NCBI GenBank assembly: GCA_029817715.1
Contig: JARUPY010000079.1
Span: 1,736,001-1,800,000 of the forward strand
Length of the DNA stretch: 64,000 nucleotides
Source: Melastoma dodecandrum
Taxonomy: Eukaryota; Streptophyta; Magnoliopsida; Myrtales; Melastomataceae
Reading direction: 5' to 3'
A model generated the notes under the pieces. That model was not told the origin of the DNA, did no database searches, and worked only from the letters and a program-made list of their open reading frames with translations. Shown here one piece after another: positions 11,561 to 22,041 of this stretch (its first letter is position 1; the number at the start of each line of letters is the position of its first letter). A program made the position numbers and the translations under genes.

Positions 11561-13891
11561 TGTTAGTATGGTTTTGATGATGCCATACAGAAGGTAAACT
11601 TCTACTGTGTAGAAGGTAAGCTTCTACTACTCTGCAGAAGGTTAACCAACAGGGACAGTCTGTTTCATACCTTCTGTCATCTAATCATTATCACAAATTA
11701 TTTAATTAATCATCGAATTAATTAAATACTTTCGTATGATACATTTTGTTAATTAAAATGGTGTCAAATTTTTTTTTATTACGATTTATTTCCATGTGAG
11801 TTGATCTACTCTCTTTAAGGGAAGAAATCGCTCTATATATGGAAAGCTCTGATACAAGGTTCTGCTGACCGATCTGGATCAATCCAACGGTCATTTAATC
11901 TTTCCTCTTACGGCCAGATTCGTTATAAATCTTGGCAAAGGACAACCCATCTGAATATAGACATGTCCTACACGTATCTGTATCCAGAAGGTCTGCCAAT
12001 CAATTTTGTAAACAAAGCATTTCTGTTTTCCATTTATAGAATCCTGACAGATCTTATCTATCCGAATCTTCTGCTAGCCCTATCACCTAAGATCGTGAAC
12101 ACAATCATGACCAGATGGCATGATTGATCGTTAAGTGATATGGAGCATTTCTCCCAATGAGGGAATGATTTATTTGGCTGATATTTTGTTTCCTTATTTT
12201 GCAGAAACATCGGTCAGCCACTGTACCTTCTGTAAATAATGTATTTCTATTTTGAATAAGATAGGATCTTTTGTTAGATAGAATAGTGCAGACGACTTAC
12301 GAGAAAGTGAGGATTGTATTCTATGATATCTGTGAGTTTTCGTTCTCTTTGGGGTTGAGCATTCAGTTGCAGAAGGCTAGTGCCCAAAGTACAAGCTAGA
12401 CCGGACGGGAGTGAGGCTGCGAAGGTTCTGGTTGCACTGTGGCATGGCGGACGTGCATCAGGCTTAGGGAGTAGTCGGGGTGTATATGTGCCAGGGCAGT
12501 GAGCAGAAGAAGGGCCGCGTCTGGAAGAATCTGGTGAGGTACTGGTATTAGTTGTTTTGTAATCGGTTTGCTCGTGTGTTGAGAAAGCAGGTGTCCATGG
12601 TGTAAGCTGTGCTGGGTGTGAGTGAGGTCGTGAAGGATCTGGCTGCACTGTGGCGTGGCAGACGTTCATCAGGTTTAGGGAGAAGTCGGGATGTATAGGT
12701 GCCAGAACAGTGAGCAGAAGAAGGGCCGCGTCTGGGAAATTCACAGTGAGACACTGACATTTGTGTTTCTGTAGAAGGGAAGTACCTGCTACAAGCTTTG
12801 GAGAAGCCCCACGGGTGCTGTCTGCTTCTGGAAGACTTAGTGATGAGCCAAGCATCAGGGAAGCCTTGGTGAGGAGCCAAGCAAGTTGTGGAACCGCCGG
12901 AGGGAAAATCCACACTTGGACAGAGGGGCTGTCTGCCTGTGTAGGGCCGCTACGTGCTTGCATGGAGCTGCCACTTCTACATAACCCTAACCACGGGGAT
13001 TGTGGAGTTAGTCGGTGTCTTCAGTGGAGAACCTCAACCAAAGAGTTTCTGGAGTTAGCCACAGATCTCTGTACATGACCCAAAAGGGTTATTGATCACA
13101 ACCCACCGGGTTTTTGTGAGTGGAAAAGCCGAAGGGCTATCTGCATCACATTCTATGCTACAGAAGTGTCTCAGTATCTTCTGCTAGTACATCCATTGTG
13201 GAAAGGCCAAAGGGCTATCTACAATACCCTCTGCTGGAATACTTTATTTCTTCTGTCAGTCTTGTATTCGCTATAAGTGTTCAATAGTGAATTCCATCCA
13301 ATAAGGGTGAAGAGTGGAGTAGGCTATTAACGAACTACTATAAACCTTCTGTGTCTCATTTACTTTCTGCACAAACAAAAAAGCAAATTAACATACACAA
13401 CGCGAACGTCTGAGCAGGGACTCCAAAGGTCCTGCATCAAACATCGTACGCAACAGAAACCAATCAGGTTCTGGAATTGTTTCCTTTGATCTAGCTCTCG
13501 CAGATCATCTCTTGGTGGTACAGAAACCTACAAGGTTTTGTAACAACCTTCTGCTACTACAAATATCTTTCAGATCTTGGAGTAGACGTTGCTTATCATA
13601 CTTAGGGTGGTCGGATCTGTAGAACCTTGATGGCAGAAATATCAACCTTCTACTACTGCATCAACCATTTACTACTGCAAAAACCTTCTCGGGACTGCAT
13701 AATCGTATCTTAAATCATACTTTGGCTGGCGTTCTCTCATCAAACAGTTCATTTCGGGATCTGCTGTGTACAAGGGGTTCTGTTACCTACAGAAACCTAA
13801 CCTTTCGCTGCTGGGTTCTGTTAGTTGTAAAAATGCTAAAAAGGCCATTACACTAATTCACCCCCATCTTAGTGTCATTGTTACACCAACA
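11561..13891. mobile_element. Solo LTR (copy 3), 2331 bases
   Basis: It starts TGTTAGTATGGTTTTGATGATG and ends TTAGTGTCATTGTTACACCAACA. The flanks GCTAC (11556-11560) and CCTAC (13892-13896) match at four of five positions, consistent with an older target duplication. It belongs to the same family as copies 1 and 2. No coding domain is present; the 229-codon minus-strand ORF at 12274-12963 is uninterrupted but low-complexity and has no domain. It sits directly against the BEL1-like fragment, apparently inside the intron or exon boundary of that former gene. Confidence 0.75.
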
Positions 13892-14819
13892 CCTACCAAT
13901 CACAAAACATTAAATATATACATATACAAACAACTCCGTTAATATAGATTAATATAATTCCATGTTGGTATGGTGGATCATAAACAAATGTCGTGAATAA
14001 GAAGAGGTTGATGGCGACATGTCTGGCTCCTCGATAGCCCAGTTTTTCGTGACAATATATGTTTATCGACATCACTTGGATACCTATAAATATATCGTGT
14101 TAATAATGTATGTCTTAATATTAAAGAAAACGTTGCATTATTAGTCTTACTTTGACAAATAATTAACCTCCGACACGATATTTTCGTTGCATAAAGCTCG
14201 TGGGGATTTGAAAGTATGTCTTACGGGTGATGGAAATGTTCAAACAGTCAAGTAGTTGAGTTCCGCACCATTGAGCTTCTCGATGAAGCAAGAGTTGGGT
14301 CTCCCTTTCTGCATCAACACTCCTCAAGAAACTTTTTAAAGTTGAGGTCATAAAAGAAAGTCGGCCCAAAAGTGGGGCCATAAAGGTATATTTTGCCTAT
14401 ACATTATACTTTTCATTCGACTGAGATTGTAAAATAAATATCATTACTAGATTTATTATGATTAAATGTAAGAAATTACACATTTTCAAGTGGGAATCAT
14501 AAGAGCGTTCCGGTGAAACTTAAATGAAAAGAACATCAAAAGATTTACATAGTTTCCGCATAAGGTCCTCCGGAGATTCCACTAAATAACCACAATTACA
14601 AAGCACCCAAGTGTGCAGCTCACCCGCCCGAGAAATAAGAAAATCACAAACCTCGAATCTCGTGATGATTTTTTCTATGTCGAGAATTACACACTCTTGT
14701 AATCCTACTATACCTAATAAACTAGACAAGCCCCTGTTTAAGTTATGCTTTAACTTGTTCTCCAAGTTATAATACACCGAAAATCTTAACCAAATAGTAC
14801 ACTAGAATATTACTATATA
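13892..14819. other. No supported gene; A/T-rich
   Basis: A/T-rich sequence with short minus-strand ORFs (14163-14381, 14520-14777) that I cannot assign. The part close to 14800 may still be eroded Copia sequence continuing from the right. Confidence 0.4.
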
Positions 14820-15808
14820 ATATATCGCAACATCTTTTGTAATATTTTAATCAGGAGATATCTCAAATTCGGACCAAAATCTTAACAACAATATCACATA
14901 TGCGAAGTTCTCATTGAAGTCAATTTAATTTCTATTCCATATTTTTTCAATCAAATCATAATTGAGCGAGATCTCTTGATTTTCATTTACATGTGATTCT
15001 TCTAAAATGATAGACCAGAGACTCTTTCCAGAGTTGCCTCCTCAATTTATGCATTTATTTCCTTTTTTCGAGGATTTTTATCTTTGAAACTGATAGGTCT
15101 ACCACGCTTCAGTTACGGAGTTTAGGAGCATTTATAACACAAAATTTTCTTCTAGAACATCAAGTCTTGTCGGAGCATTTGCAACTGAATTACATGTCTT
15201 AGTCTTAGTCACTTTCTTATGGTTAGTAAAAGCATATCACAATTAATTCGCTTAATTTGCAAGTTAATATTTTTAGAAACTTCCACCTCATATTACTTTG
15301 TACAAGGATCATAGTGAGATCGCGATAACTCATGCCAAAATATTTTTTCAACTGCTATTTTCCCTATGTTTGAAATGTCATATCATCAAAATGACAATTG
15401 AGGAAACGTGTCATAAATAAATTTCCCATCAATATGTCTCATTATTTAATTATAGATGGATATTTATATCTAACATATATATTAAATCCTCATTTGGTCT
15501 TATCTTTGTGCATTGTGGTGGAGCACCTGCATGCATAACGCACATCCAATTATTCTTAAATGAGAAATTTTTAGTTCCTGGCCATGAACCAATTGTTCAG
15601 GGAATATTTCATTATTATAATCCGAATCAATATTTTGATATACAAATTGAAAATTGTCTTCAAGAACAACACCTTTCACCTTGAAAACATAAGAAACTCG
15701 GTCCTTATTTAAATAGGTGATAGCCACATAACTAACTTTTATCAATAAACAAGTTGCAAATAAATTTTTTGATACGAGGTCGACAAGGAATAAATAATTC
15801 CAATACAA
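14820..15808 (-). pseudogene. Copia (Ty1) pol remnant, integrase to RT linker
   Basis: On the minus strand, in several frames, one can follow the linker between integrase and reverse transcriptase of a common plant Copia lineage. In order: LVHGQELKISHLRIIGCA (15595-15540), APPQCTK, then much lower FTNHKKVTK..NAPTRLDV (15230-15165), GRPISFKDKNPRKR (15100-15055), and NQEISLNYDL..WNRN..FAYV (14985-14890). The motifs are in the right order, but stops and shifts are everywhere. No LTR or primer site could be tied to it. Only the degraded element survives; no product is expected. Confidence 0.7.
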
Positions 15809-17630
15809 AAAACGAAGGTGATGTCACTAAGGGTGCAGAATGGAATGACGTGGGATATGGATGGAAGGTTGTTTTTAGGGGTGCGGCTGGAAATAGGAAT
15901 GAAAACTAGGGAAAAATGATATGTCGAGACACGACCTCCACGGATATAGAATCACCACCGTAATAGAAGAACTCAGATAAACTCGTTTGGCCGTGGATAC
16001 AGATAGACCACCACGAACAAGACGAGCGCGAGGCACAACACGGAGGATACAGATATACCACTATTGGTTGATACGCTCGACTCAATCTGCACTTAGAATC
16101 CATCAAATGAAGAACGAGGTTGAAGGAGAATCCACTCACTTCGGACAGAAGACAAAGTCTTATAAAAGGGGTTTATAATCTGATTCAATAAGGTCTATCA
16201 AATGCTTACAAAAGCGCCCATTATATCGGGATCACTAGAACAAGAACATAAAGGAAAGACAATGAATGTAAAAATGATGCATGCGGGGCCAGATTCATGA
16301 ACGAACCATAAATGACTTATTGGAAACGTAACAAACATGAATGCAAGATAGTAGAGGTGTGGGTGACTGGACAGTCAAGGCGCCTTTAATGCCTGCTTCA
16401 ATGCGAGGTTACAGCTGCTTCGACCAGATTTGTTTCGACGGCTCCTTGCTTCGACGACTCCTTACTTCGACGGATCTGTACTTCGACGGGGGCCAAATTA
16501 GTCGATAATAAGCAAGCTGACAGCTCTAGTCGATGGTCCTTGTATCATTTTTCATACGAGAAATCTTTTGGGTTTTCAATGCCCATATATATAACGCCTC
16601 ATCATTAATTTTTTTTGCCTCAACCAACCAATGTCATGATATATAATTATTAACCGTAACTGCTAGTTTGTAATGACATATCGAATATGAAATTAATTTT
16701 GATTATATAAAGACAATACTTGCAGCATTATTTCTTTGAGACTCGAGAAATAAATAATATTATCAATCCAAAATTTATTTCTCTAGGAGCGAAATATTAA
16801 CTCATCTAAAAAGTATTAGAATTTAATCATTGTAAATTTTCTAAGACATTCAATGATTTCCATACTATGACTTTCATTCGTAACATTATTTACCTTTGAG
16901 GTAAATAATTTATTACCCATGAATTGGTGCGTTGCCTTTAAGAATAGTTCATCTATTTCAGAAAAATCAAGTGACTTTGAGTAATCAAGGGAATTAGAGC
17001 TCAACTTGGGAAAACCTTAAGCTTTTTCAACGTAACAAAATAATCAAATAACTTACCATAAATTACATATTACGAACCTCAAGAGAAATGTCAATTCAGG
17101 TTTCCTCTCAATCTGAAAACTGCAAAAACAATCGTTGACTGTTGCGTAACGAAGAACGAGAAGGGGAGATAAAGAAGGAGAATTTCTTTATTGCTTTGTA
17201 TCGAACCAATGCAATTGAATTACAAATCCCTGAAGGGCGAGACATACGACAACATTAACGATAAAGCAAACAAAGAGTCTCGAAAAAAGAGTCGCGTATG
17301 TTACTCTACGAGTGATAATTACATCCACATTAAGTAATAATATATATGGAGATAGGTTTTTTTGAAAGGAATGTACTGACAACCCTTAATTTGGAATGTA
17401 TGGAGAAATGAAACGGGGGATGAGTTGGATTGGGATTGATTGGGAATTTTATTTTGATTTTGATTGGATCCGGATCCTCTCCATTTCATTGGAAATGGAA
17501 AATATCCATTTTAAGGCTAAGATGATTTTATTTTGAATGAAACGATGGTGAATTTTCTTATTTTATGTAATTTTAATTATGAATAAGTACAAAATTTACA
17601 TTTAGTTCATTATTTCATAGTTTTGAATCC
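15809..17630. other. Intergenic, no gene seen
   Basis: Mixed A/T-rich sequence. The part at 15930-16060 carries GGATACAGATAGACCACC phrases reminiscent of the Gypsy LTR near 45450, too short to call. A pyrimidine/TCGACGG-rich block lies at 16420-16490. No ORF with a recognisable domain. Confidence 0.4.
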
Positions 17631-18110
17631 TTAAAATAATACATTTAATTATTAACATAATATTAAATCATAAATTCTAAACTACAAACCCAAAATATTA
17701 AACCTGAAATGTTAAACTCCAAAACCTTAAAAAAGTTAAACTTTAAATTCAAAGTCATAAACCCTTAAATTTACGGTTGGTCTCTTGGGTAATGGCTAAT
17801 AAATCTCAAAAGCCGCCCATCTGTTAGGCCTTTGGGCTTCAATTGAAATTGGACCGACAGGGGAGCATACTTCAAGTCGAGCTCAAAGGGGATGTAGTGG
17901 GGTCGGGCCTAAGGCTCGCGGGATTGTCAAAGAGCCTCCGAGCCTCGTGAGAGGGCTCCCAACAAATCATAAACCTTAAACCCTAAAAGTTAAACATTAA
18001 ATCTTAAACCTATATGTTAAACCCTAAACACTAAATGTTAAACTAGTATATTAAACATTAATTCATCAATCTTAAACCATAGAACGAAAGTCACTTTAAG
18101 TAATAAACTA
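17631..18110. repeat. Degenerate telomere-like repeats interrupted by a G/C-rich island
   Basis: Many loose variants of AAACCCTAAA (for example ACCTTAAACCCTAAAAGTT at about 17971-17989 and TTAAACCCTAAACACTAAA at 18018-18036) cover 17640-17780 and 17965-18080. They recall plant telomere repeat CCCTAAA but are A/T-rich and irregular. Between them, 17783-17960 is distinctly G/C-richer. Coding potential is absent. Confidence 0.6.
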
Positions 18111-18968
18111 TATATTGTAATAGTTTATTTATTTGTTAATATATTAAAGAGAATAATTTATTAACTTCTTAATATATTAAGAGTAATAAAGTAATTTATT
18201 TTGAACGAGGTGCATAAAATTTTGGCACTTATTAATCCTCTTGTCTTTCTTTTTTTTTCATCTTAAGCCGCCAACAAAAAGCGTTGAAATAATTGGGTAT
18301 CTATCACTTGGCATATTCATTATTAGGATGACGTGGTCCTCCTAACGTCATCACCCACTAGAATTAATATAGTCAATAAATAATCTTTTTTTCTGATTAC
18401 ATAAAATGCTAAAACCACTCTATTAAAAATATATCAAAAAAGTAAAACGATTTGAATAATTTGTAAATATAAGTCATAAATGATACTGAATGTGAAATCA
18501 CGTCCACGAGGGCTACATTCAAATTTTCCATCCTCTTCATATTGAATATGACATTGGTCTTATATTAGTGATCCTAGATCAAAAGATGCATGTGATCAAT
18601 GTTGTTTGGATTAGGGGTGGCATTGGTTCGGGTAATACCTGGAACCGATCGGAACCGGTATCATAGAGTCGGTAATATTCTTGAATAGGCCGGGTAAGTT
18701 TTAGTTATAAAGTTTTTGACGATACCAAGTACAGTTCCAGGCTTTCACTTAGGAATCTTGGAGAACCTGGAACCTCGCATAATATATTTTTAAAAGGCTT
18801 AATTATCAAATATATCCTCAACTTTACTCGTTTTTTCTGATCTATCCCGAAGTTTAAACTGTATCTCTAGGTAGCCTGTACTTTCGACTTGTTTCAAGTT
18901 TATCCATTTTTACTTCAGTCCCTAAGTTAACTTTTCTCAGACAATAAGAAACTTAATTCTTCTTAAGC
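18111..18968. other. Intergenic; possible hAT-like terminus
   Basis: A/T-rich. At 18614 a TTAGGGGTGGCATTGGTTCGG segment resembles the outer end of hAT-type elements, followed by repeated CCTGGAAC/GGAACCGG phrases. No transposase or opposite end was found. The stretch next to 18968 may belong to the integrated pararetrovirus. Confidence 0.35.
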
Positions 18969-18981
18969 GGCTCTGATACCA
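18969..18981 (-). other. Primer binding site, initiator tRNA-Met type
   Basis: The minus strand reads TGGTATCAGAGCC, matching 13 bases of the 3' end complement of plant initiator tRNA-Met, the primer of Caulimoviridae and many LTR elements. It lies about 25 bases past the stop of the ORF at 19005-19313 and about 650 bases past the putative transcription start. In a circular genome it would precede the long ORF at 27152. Confidence 0.8.
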
Positions 18982-19004
18982 ATAAAGGTGAACCAAGAAC
19001 GATC

Positions 19005-19313
19005 TTAAGAAGGTTTCGTTAATTGTCTCTGTCGTTGGCGTTCAGCCAACCTTGAGTACTCGTTTGAGTATCTCGAACTTGCCGCAAATCCAAGATTGGA
19101 TTTACCTTCAAGGAAGAATTCCTCGAATTCACTCTGCGAGAGAGTCAGTTCTTCTAATTTCTTAGAATAGCTATCCACAAGCATTATCAGCTGAGTTAAT
19201 TGAGCCGATATACTTGCCAGTCGATCTACCACAGTGTTCAAAAGACCAGTAGCAGAATCCTTGCCAACCCCATGATCCAGATGTAGTAATTCCGGGTTTG
19301 GACAATCAGTCAT
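19005..19313 (-). CDS. Small coiled-coil ORF of the pararetrovirus, 102 codons
   Basis: An uninterrupted ORF between the putative poly(A) signal and the primer binding site. The first 60 residues contain a heptad-like stretch (LLNTVVDRLASISAQLTQL then KKLEELTLSQ), suggesting a coiled coil. The end is rich in Arg and Gln (RLAERQRQRQ), suggesting nucleic-acid binding. Size and make-up recall the small virion-associated coiled-coil proteins of caulimovirids, but I cannot establish homology. It would be the first ORF on the pregenomic RNA. It is intact although most of the element is broken. Expression is not implied. Confidence 0.55.
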   Translation of the reverse strand: MTDCPNPELLHLDHGVGKDSATGLLNTVVDRLASISAQLTQLIMLVDSYSKKLEELTLSQSEFEEFFLEGKSNLGFAASSRYSNEYSRLAERQRQRQLTKPS

Positions 19314-19366
19314 AAGAATGACTCAGGCTCTTGCCTAGAACGTGCTATTGCACCACCTTTACAATC

Positions 19367-19372
19367 TTTATT
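19367..19372 (-). terminator. Putative poly(A) signal AATAAA of the pararetrovirus
   Basis: AATAAA on the minus strand, about 260 bases downstream of the expected start of the viral transcript. A signal in this place, passed once and used on the second round, gives the terminally redundant RNA known from caulimovirids. Confidence 0.5.
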
Positions 19373-19658
19373 AGATCGAAAAGATTATCATAGTCATAAT
19401 GACTTATCCTTCAAGGTGTTGATCCGCAGATCTAACCTCTAGTTAGACTTAATCGGTTCTGATTAATTCTAACTTTCTTGGTTTCTTAAGGTATTTTTCG
19501 AAGAACAATCAGAGAAAGACTTCGATCTTTTGTTTAAGACATCGATCTTTCGTTCTAGATTTTCTTCTGGAGGACAATCAAAGATTTCTTACTCAAGTTT
19601 TTGAGACAGAAAATTCTCTATTCAAATTGCCTCCCCAAATGAGGTAGAGGGCTTGTGA

Positions 19659-19665
19659 ATATATA
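19659..19665 (-). promoter_or_regulatory. Putative TATA box of the pararetrovirus promoter
   Basis: The minus strand reads GTGTATATATTCAC, followed about 25 bases on by CTCATTTGGGGAGG. The CATTTGG-GAGG phrase also follows the TATA box in the best studied caulimovirid promoter. A start near 19630 is inferred. It lies after the end of the second ORF, in the expected intergenic region. Confidence 0.55.
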
Positions 19666-19767
19666 CACAAAGGAGCTGGTGCCTATGCACTGTTTGCCAG
19701 CTCAAAAGTAAAAGGAATCTAAACTGTTTCAAAAGTTAGTGGGGTCCTAATGACCGACAAAAATGTC

Positions 19768-20877
19768 CTAGTCTAACTTTATACAGTTGTGTTCTCCCGT
19801 CTGCATTGGTGCGCTGTCCTGGGAGATTCCTTCTTTGTTGTTGGCGCTTGAAAACTCGCCAACTCCTTCTTTTTCTGAGAGTCCCGGTGGGTCTTGTACC
19901 GCCTTAAGAATTTGTTGGGCTCTCTCATCATATTCGATTTGCTGATTTAGGGTCTTGTCTGTGAAATCAACAATCTTACTCCAAACTTCGAAGGTGTCGG
20001 TTCGGAGATGTAACTCAAAGTTCTCTCGCCTCCAGAAACTATCCAGAAGTTCGAGCATTCTCTGCCATCCTCGGTCTTCTGCTTGTTCGTCGATGAGGCT
20101 TAGATTTGACCGATGAATCGTGACGGTAATTATACCATCACAGAGCACGTAGTATTCGTCCTTGCGGGCTAACACATGCTCCAACACATCCTTAAGAAAC
20201 TCAACTTTTATGGCCTCCCGGACTGTTTTGTCCTTGTAGTATTTTCGCCATAAGCCTCTTTGATCGAGGTCCTGTCGTTGAGGTTCCACCAGACCTCTAC
20301 TTTCACAAGGGTGGATGTCCCATACTTGCAGATTTTGAAGTATTACCTTCCCATACTGCGGATGGTTTTCTTCCTCCCTTAACGTGCTAGTAATCAATGC
20401 CGTGGCATACTTTGGTCCATAGCCTAGGCATCCAAGTACGTACCTTACCAACATAGGCAGTGGTTCCATACACTCTGGTTCAGATCTGTCGATCTCCAGG
20501 ATGTCTACGAACCCAGCGTATACGTAAGGTGCTGCTACTCTCACCATGTCTGAATGAATTCTCAGAGATGGCCACTTCCCCGATATCCAATGTAGATACG
20601 GTTGAAGTACAGTGTTTTCCTCGAGCGAGGATTCACTCATGTCTACTACTACCCTTGGGACTTCATAATTTTTAACTTCCCCTGGTATTATTGACATAGT
20701 TGTGGAGAAAATCTGTTGTCTTTCTTTCTCAACTCGGGACAGCTCCTCCTCACCTAAAGCCATAATTGATAGCTTATACTCCAGGTCTTTGATATACTCA
20801 ATTGTCTTTCTTGCGAAAAACTCAACTTGGCGCTTGTCATCATGTTTGATGCCACCCATGAGTCCTCCACAGACCAC
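19768..20877 (-). pseudogene. Pararetrovirus second ORF, C-terminal part, unknown domain
   Basis: A 369-codon open stretch in the same frame as 21022-22041, separated from it only by stops at 21022-21024 (TAG or similar) and 20935-20937 (TGA). It probably is the C-terminal two thirds of one large second protein. The sequence is globular and charged, with a WRKYYKDKTV segment, a Trp-rich middle and a disordered Gln/Ser tail. I recognise no motif with confidence. Position downstream of RNase H is that of the translational transactivator or inclusion-body protein in several caulimovirid genera, so a role of that type is possible but not shown. The length of the uninterrupted frame is notable for a decayed element. 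Confidence 0.55.
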
Positions 20878-21021
20878 AGACGCATCCCAGCTTAGGGATT
20901 CATCTTCGAATGAGTCTTGATCAAAAAACCAGGATCATCCCAGATCCTCTTGGATTTTTCCAACATGGCCATTGCCATCGTGACTCTTATCACCGTGAAT
21001 GCTTTCACCAGACTCCTTGAC

Positions 21022-22041
21022 TCAGTCTCTTACAGGAATTGCTTCCTCAAGGTTTTCTTTCTTCTCAAGAATACCTTCCAATGATGCGTAAACACTTCCA
21101 AAGTCGAAGTATTGCTCACACTCCATTGCAGCCGCTTCTTCAAGTTCTACCCTTGGTTCAGGGTTTACCACTTGAATTGGCTCACCAATTAAGGCCTTAA
21201 ACTTAACCTCTTCCTCGGCATACTGTATTTCCATCTTCTCTTTATGTTCCTCCTTGCTTTGTAACAAAGCTTTGTAGGATCTTACAGCTTGATTAATGGA
21301 AATTTTCTGCTCTTTGGCTAAGTGGTTTCGACAGTAGTTAAATTGCTCTATGGTGAAAGGAAACCACCAAGGTTCTTCAACCTTTCCGTCCTTCTTAGGA
21401 CCATCCTTTGCAGAATCATCCCCCATGGGACCAGAAGACCCAAGCCTCTTGGCTTTCCTCTTCTTTCTGGCTTTCTCCTGTGACTCAGCTTTTGCCTTGT
21501 CCTTCAGATTTGCCATTTCCACATTTCCTTTGGAGCTTTCCTCCCTCGGATATGTCATGTTCTCTTGAAGATTTTCTTTCACGTCTCTTCCAGAGTTGGT
21601 GTTATCCTTCTCCTTCAAATCTGTCTTCCCTTCCTGGGAACTTTTCGCTTTCCCCTTAGAATTGGCTTTTGCCTTTCCATTGGGTTCAGCCATTCTCTTT
21701 TGAGAAACATCCTTCGCTTTTCCCTCAGATCTAGCCGCAGCTTCTTTGGGATTAGCCATCTCCTTCTGGAGATCTTGCTTCGCCTCACTCTTGGAGTCAG
21801 CATTTGCTTTCTCCTTAAGTTCAGCCTCCCCCTTCTGGGAATCCGCAGTTTTCAGCTTCTTGGGACATTCATAAGAACGATGTCCTAGTTGCTTACACTG
21901 CCAGCAGAGAACTGCTGCCTTCGTTCCTGAAACGGAACCAGCATCACTATGCTCACTATCTCCCTTGTTAGGACATACCTTTCGGGAGTGTCCTTCCTTC
22001 TTGCATCCCCAGCATATCTTTCTCTTTGCAGCAGGATCCAT
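21022..22041 (-). pseudogene. Pararetrovirus second ORF, N-terminal part with two zinc knuckles
   Basis: This starts at ATG 22041, overlapping the end of the RNase H frame by 74 bases in another frame. Residues 9-24 form a CX2CX4HX4C knuckle (CWGCKKEGHSRKVC) and residues about 46-59 a second (CWQCKQLGHRSYEC). About 130 residues of Lys/Glu/Ala-rich repeats follow, reading EKANADSKSEAK and similar, probably disordered or coiled. A more structured part begins WWFPFTIEQFNYCRNHLAKE. Zinc knuckles usually belong to the capsid domain; two more at the head of a separate ORF are unusual. The frame stops at 21022, and reading-through would join 19768-20877. RNA binding is inferred only from the knuckles. 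Confidence 0.6.

Noticed and set aside
12274..12963. 229-codon minus ORF
   Set aside because: It is within a solo LTR, has internally repeated low-complexity sequence, and the parallel region of the sister LTR does not keep the frame.
18969..18981. Reading the primer site as part of an LTR retrotransposon
   Set aside because: No LTR lies beside it and no integrase follows the RNase H; a pararetrovirus explains it better.
21350..21888. Plus-strand ORFs opposite the viral second ORF
   Set aside because: Shadows of the Lys/Glu-rich minus-strand frame, giving Ser/Phe/Leu-rich nonsense.
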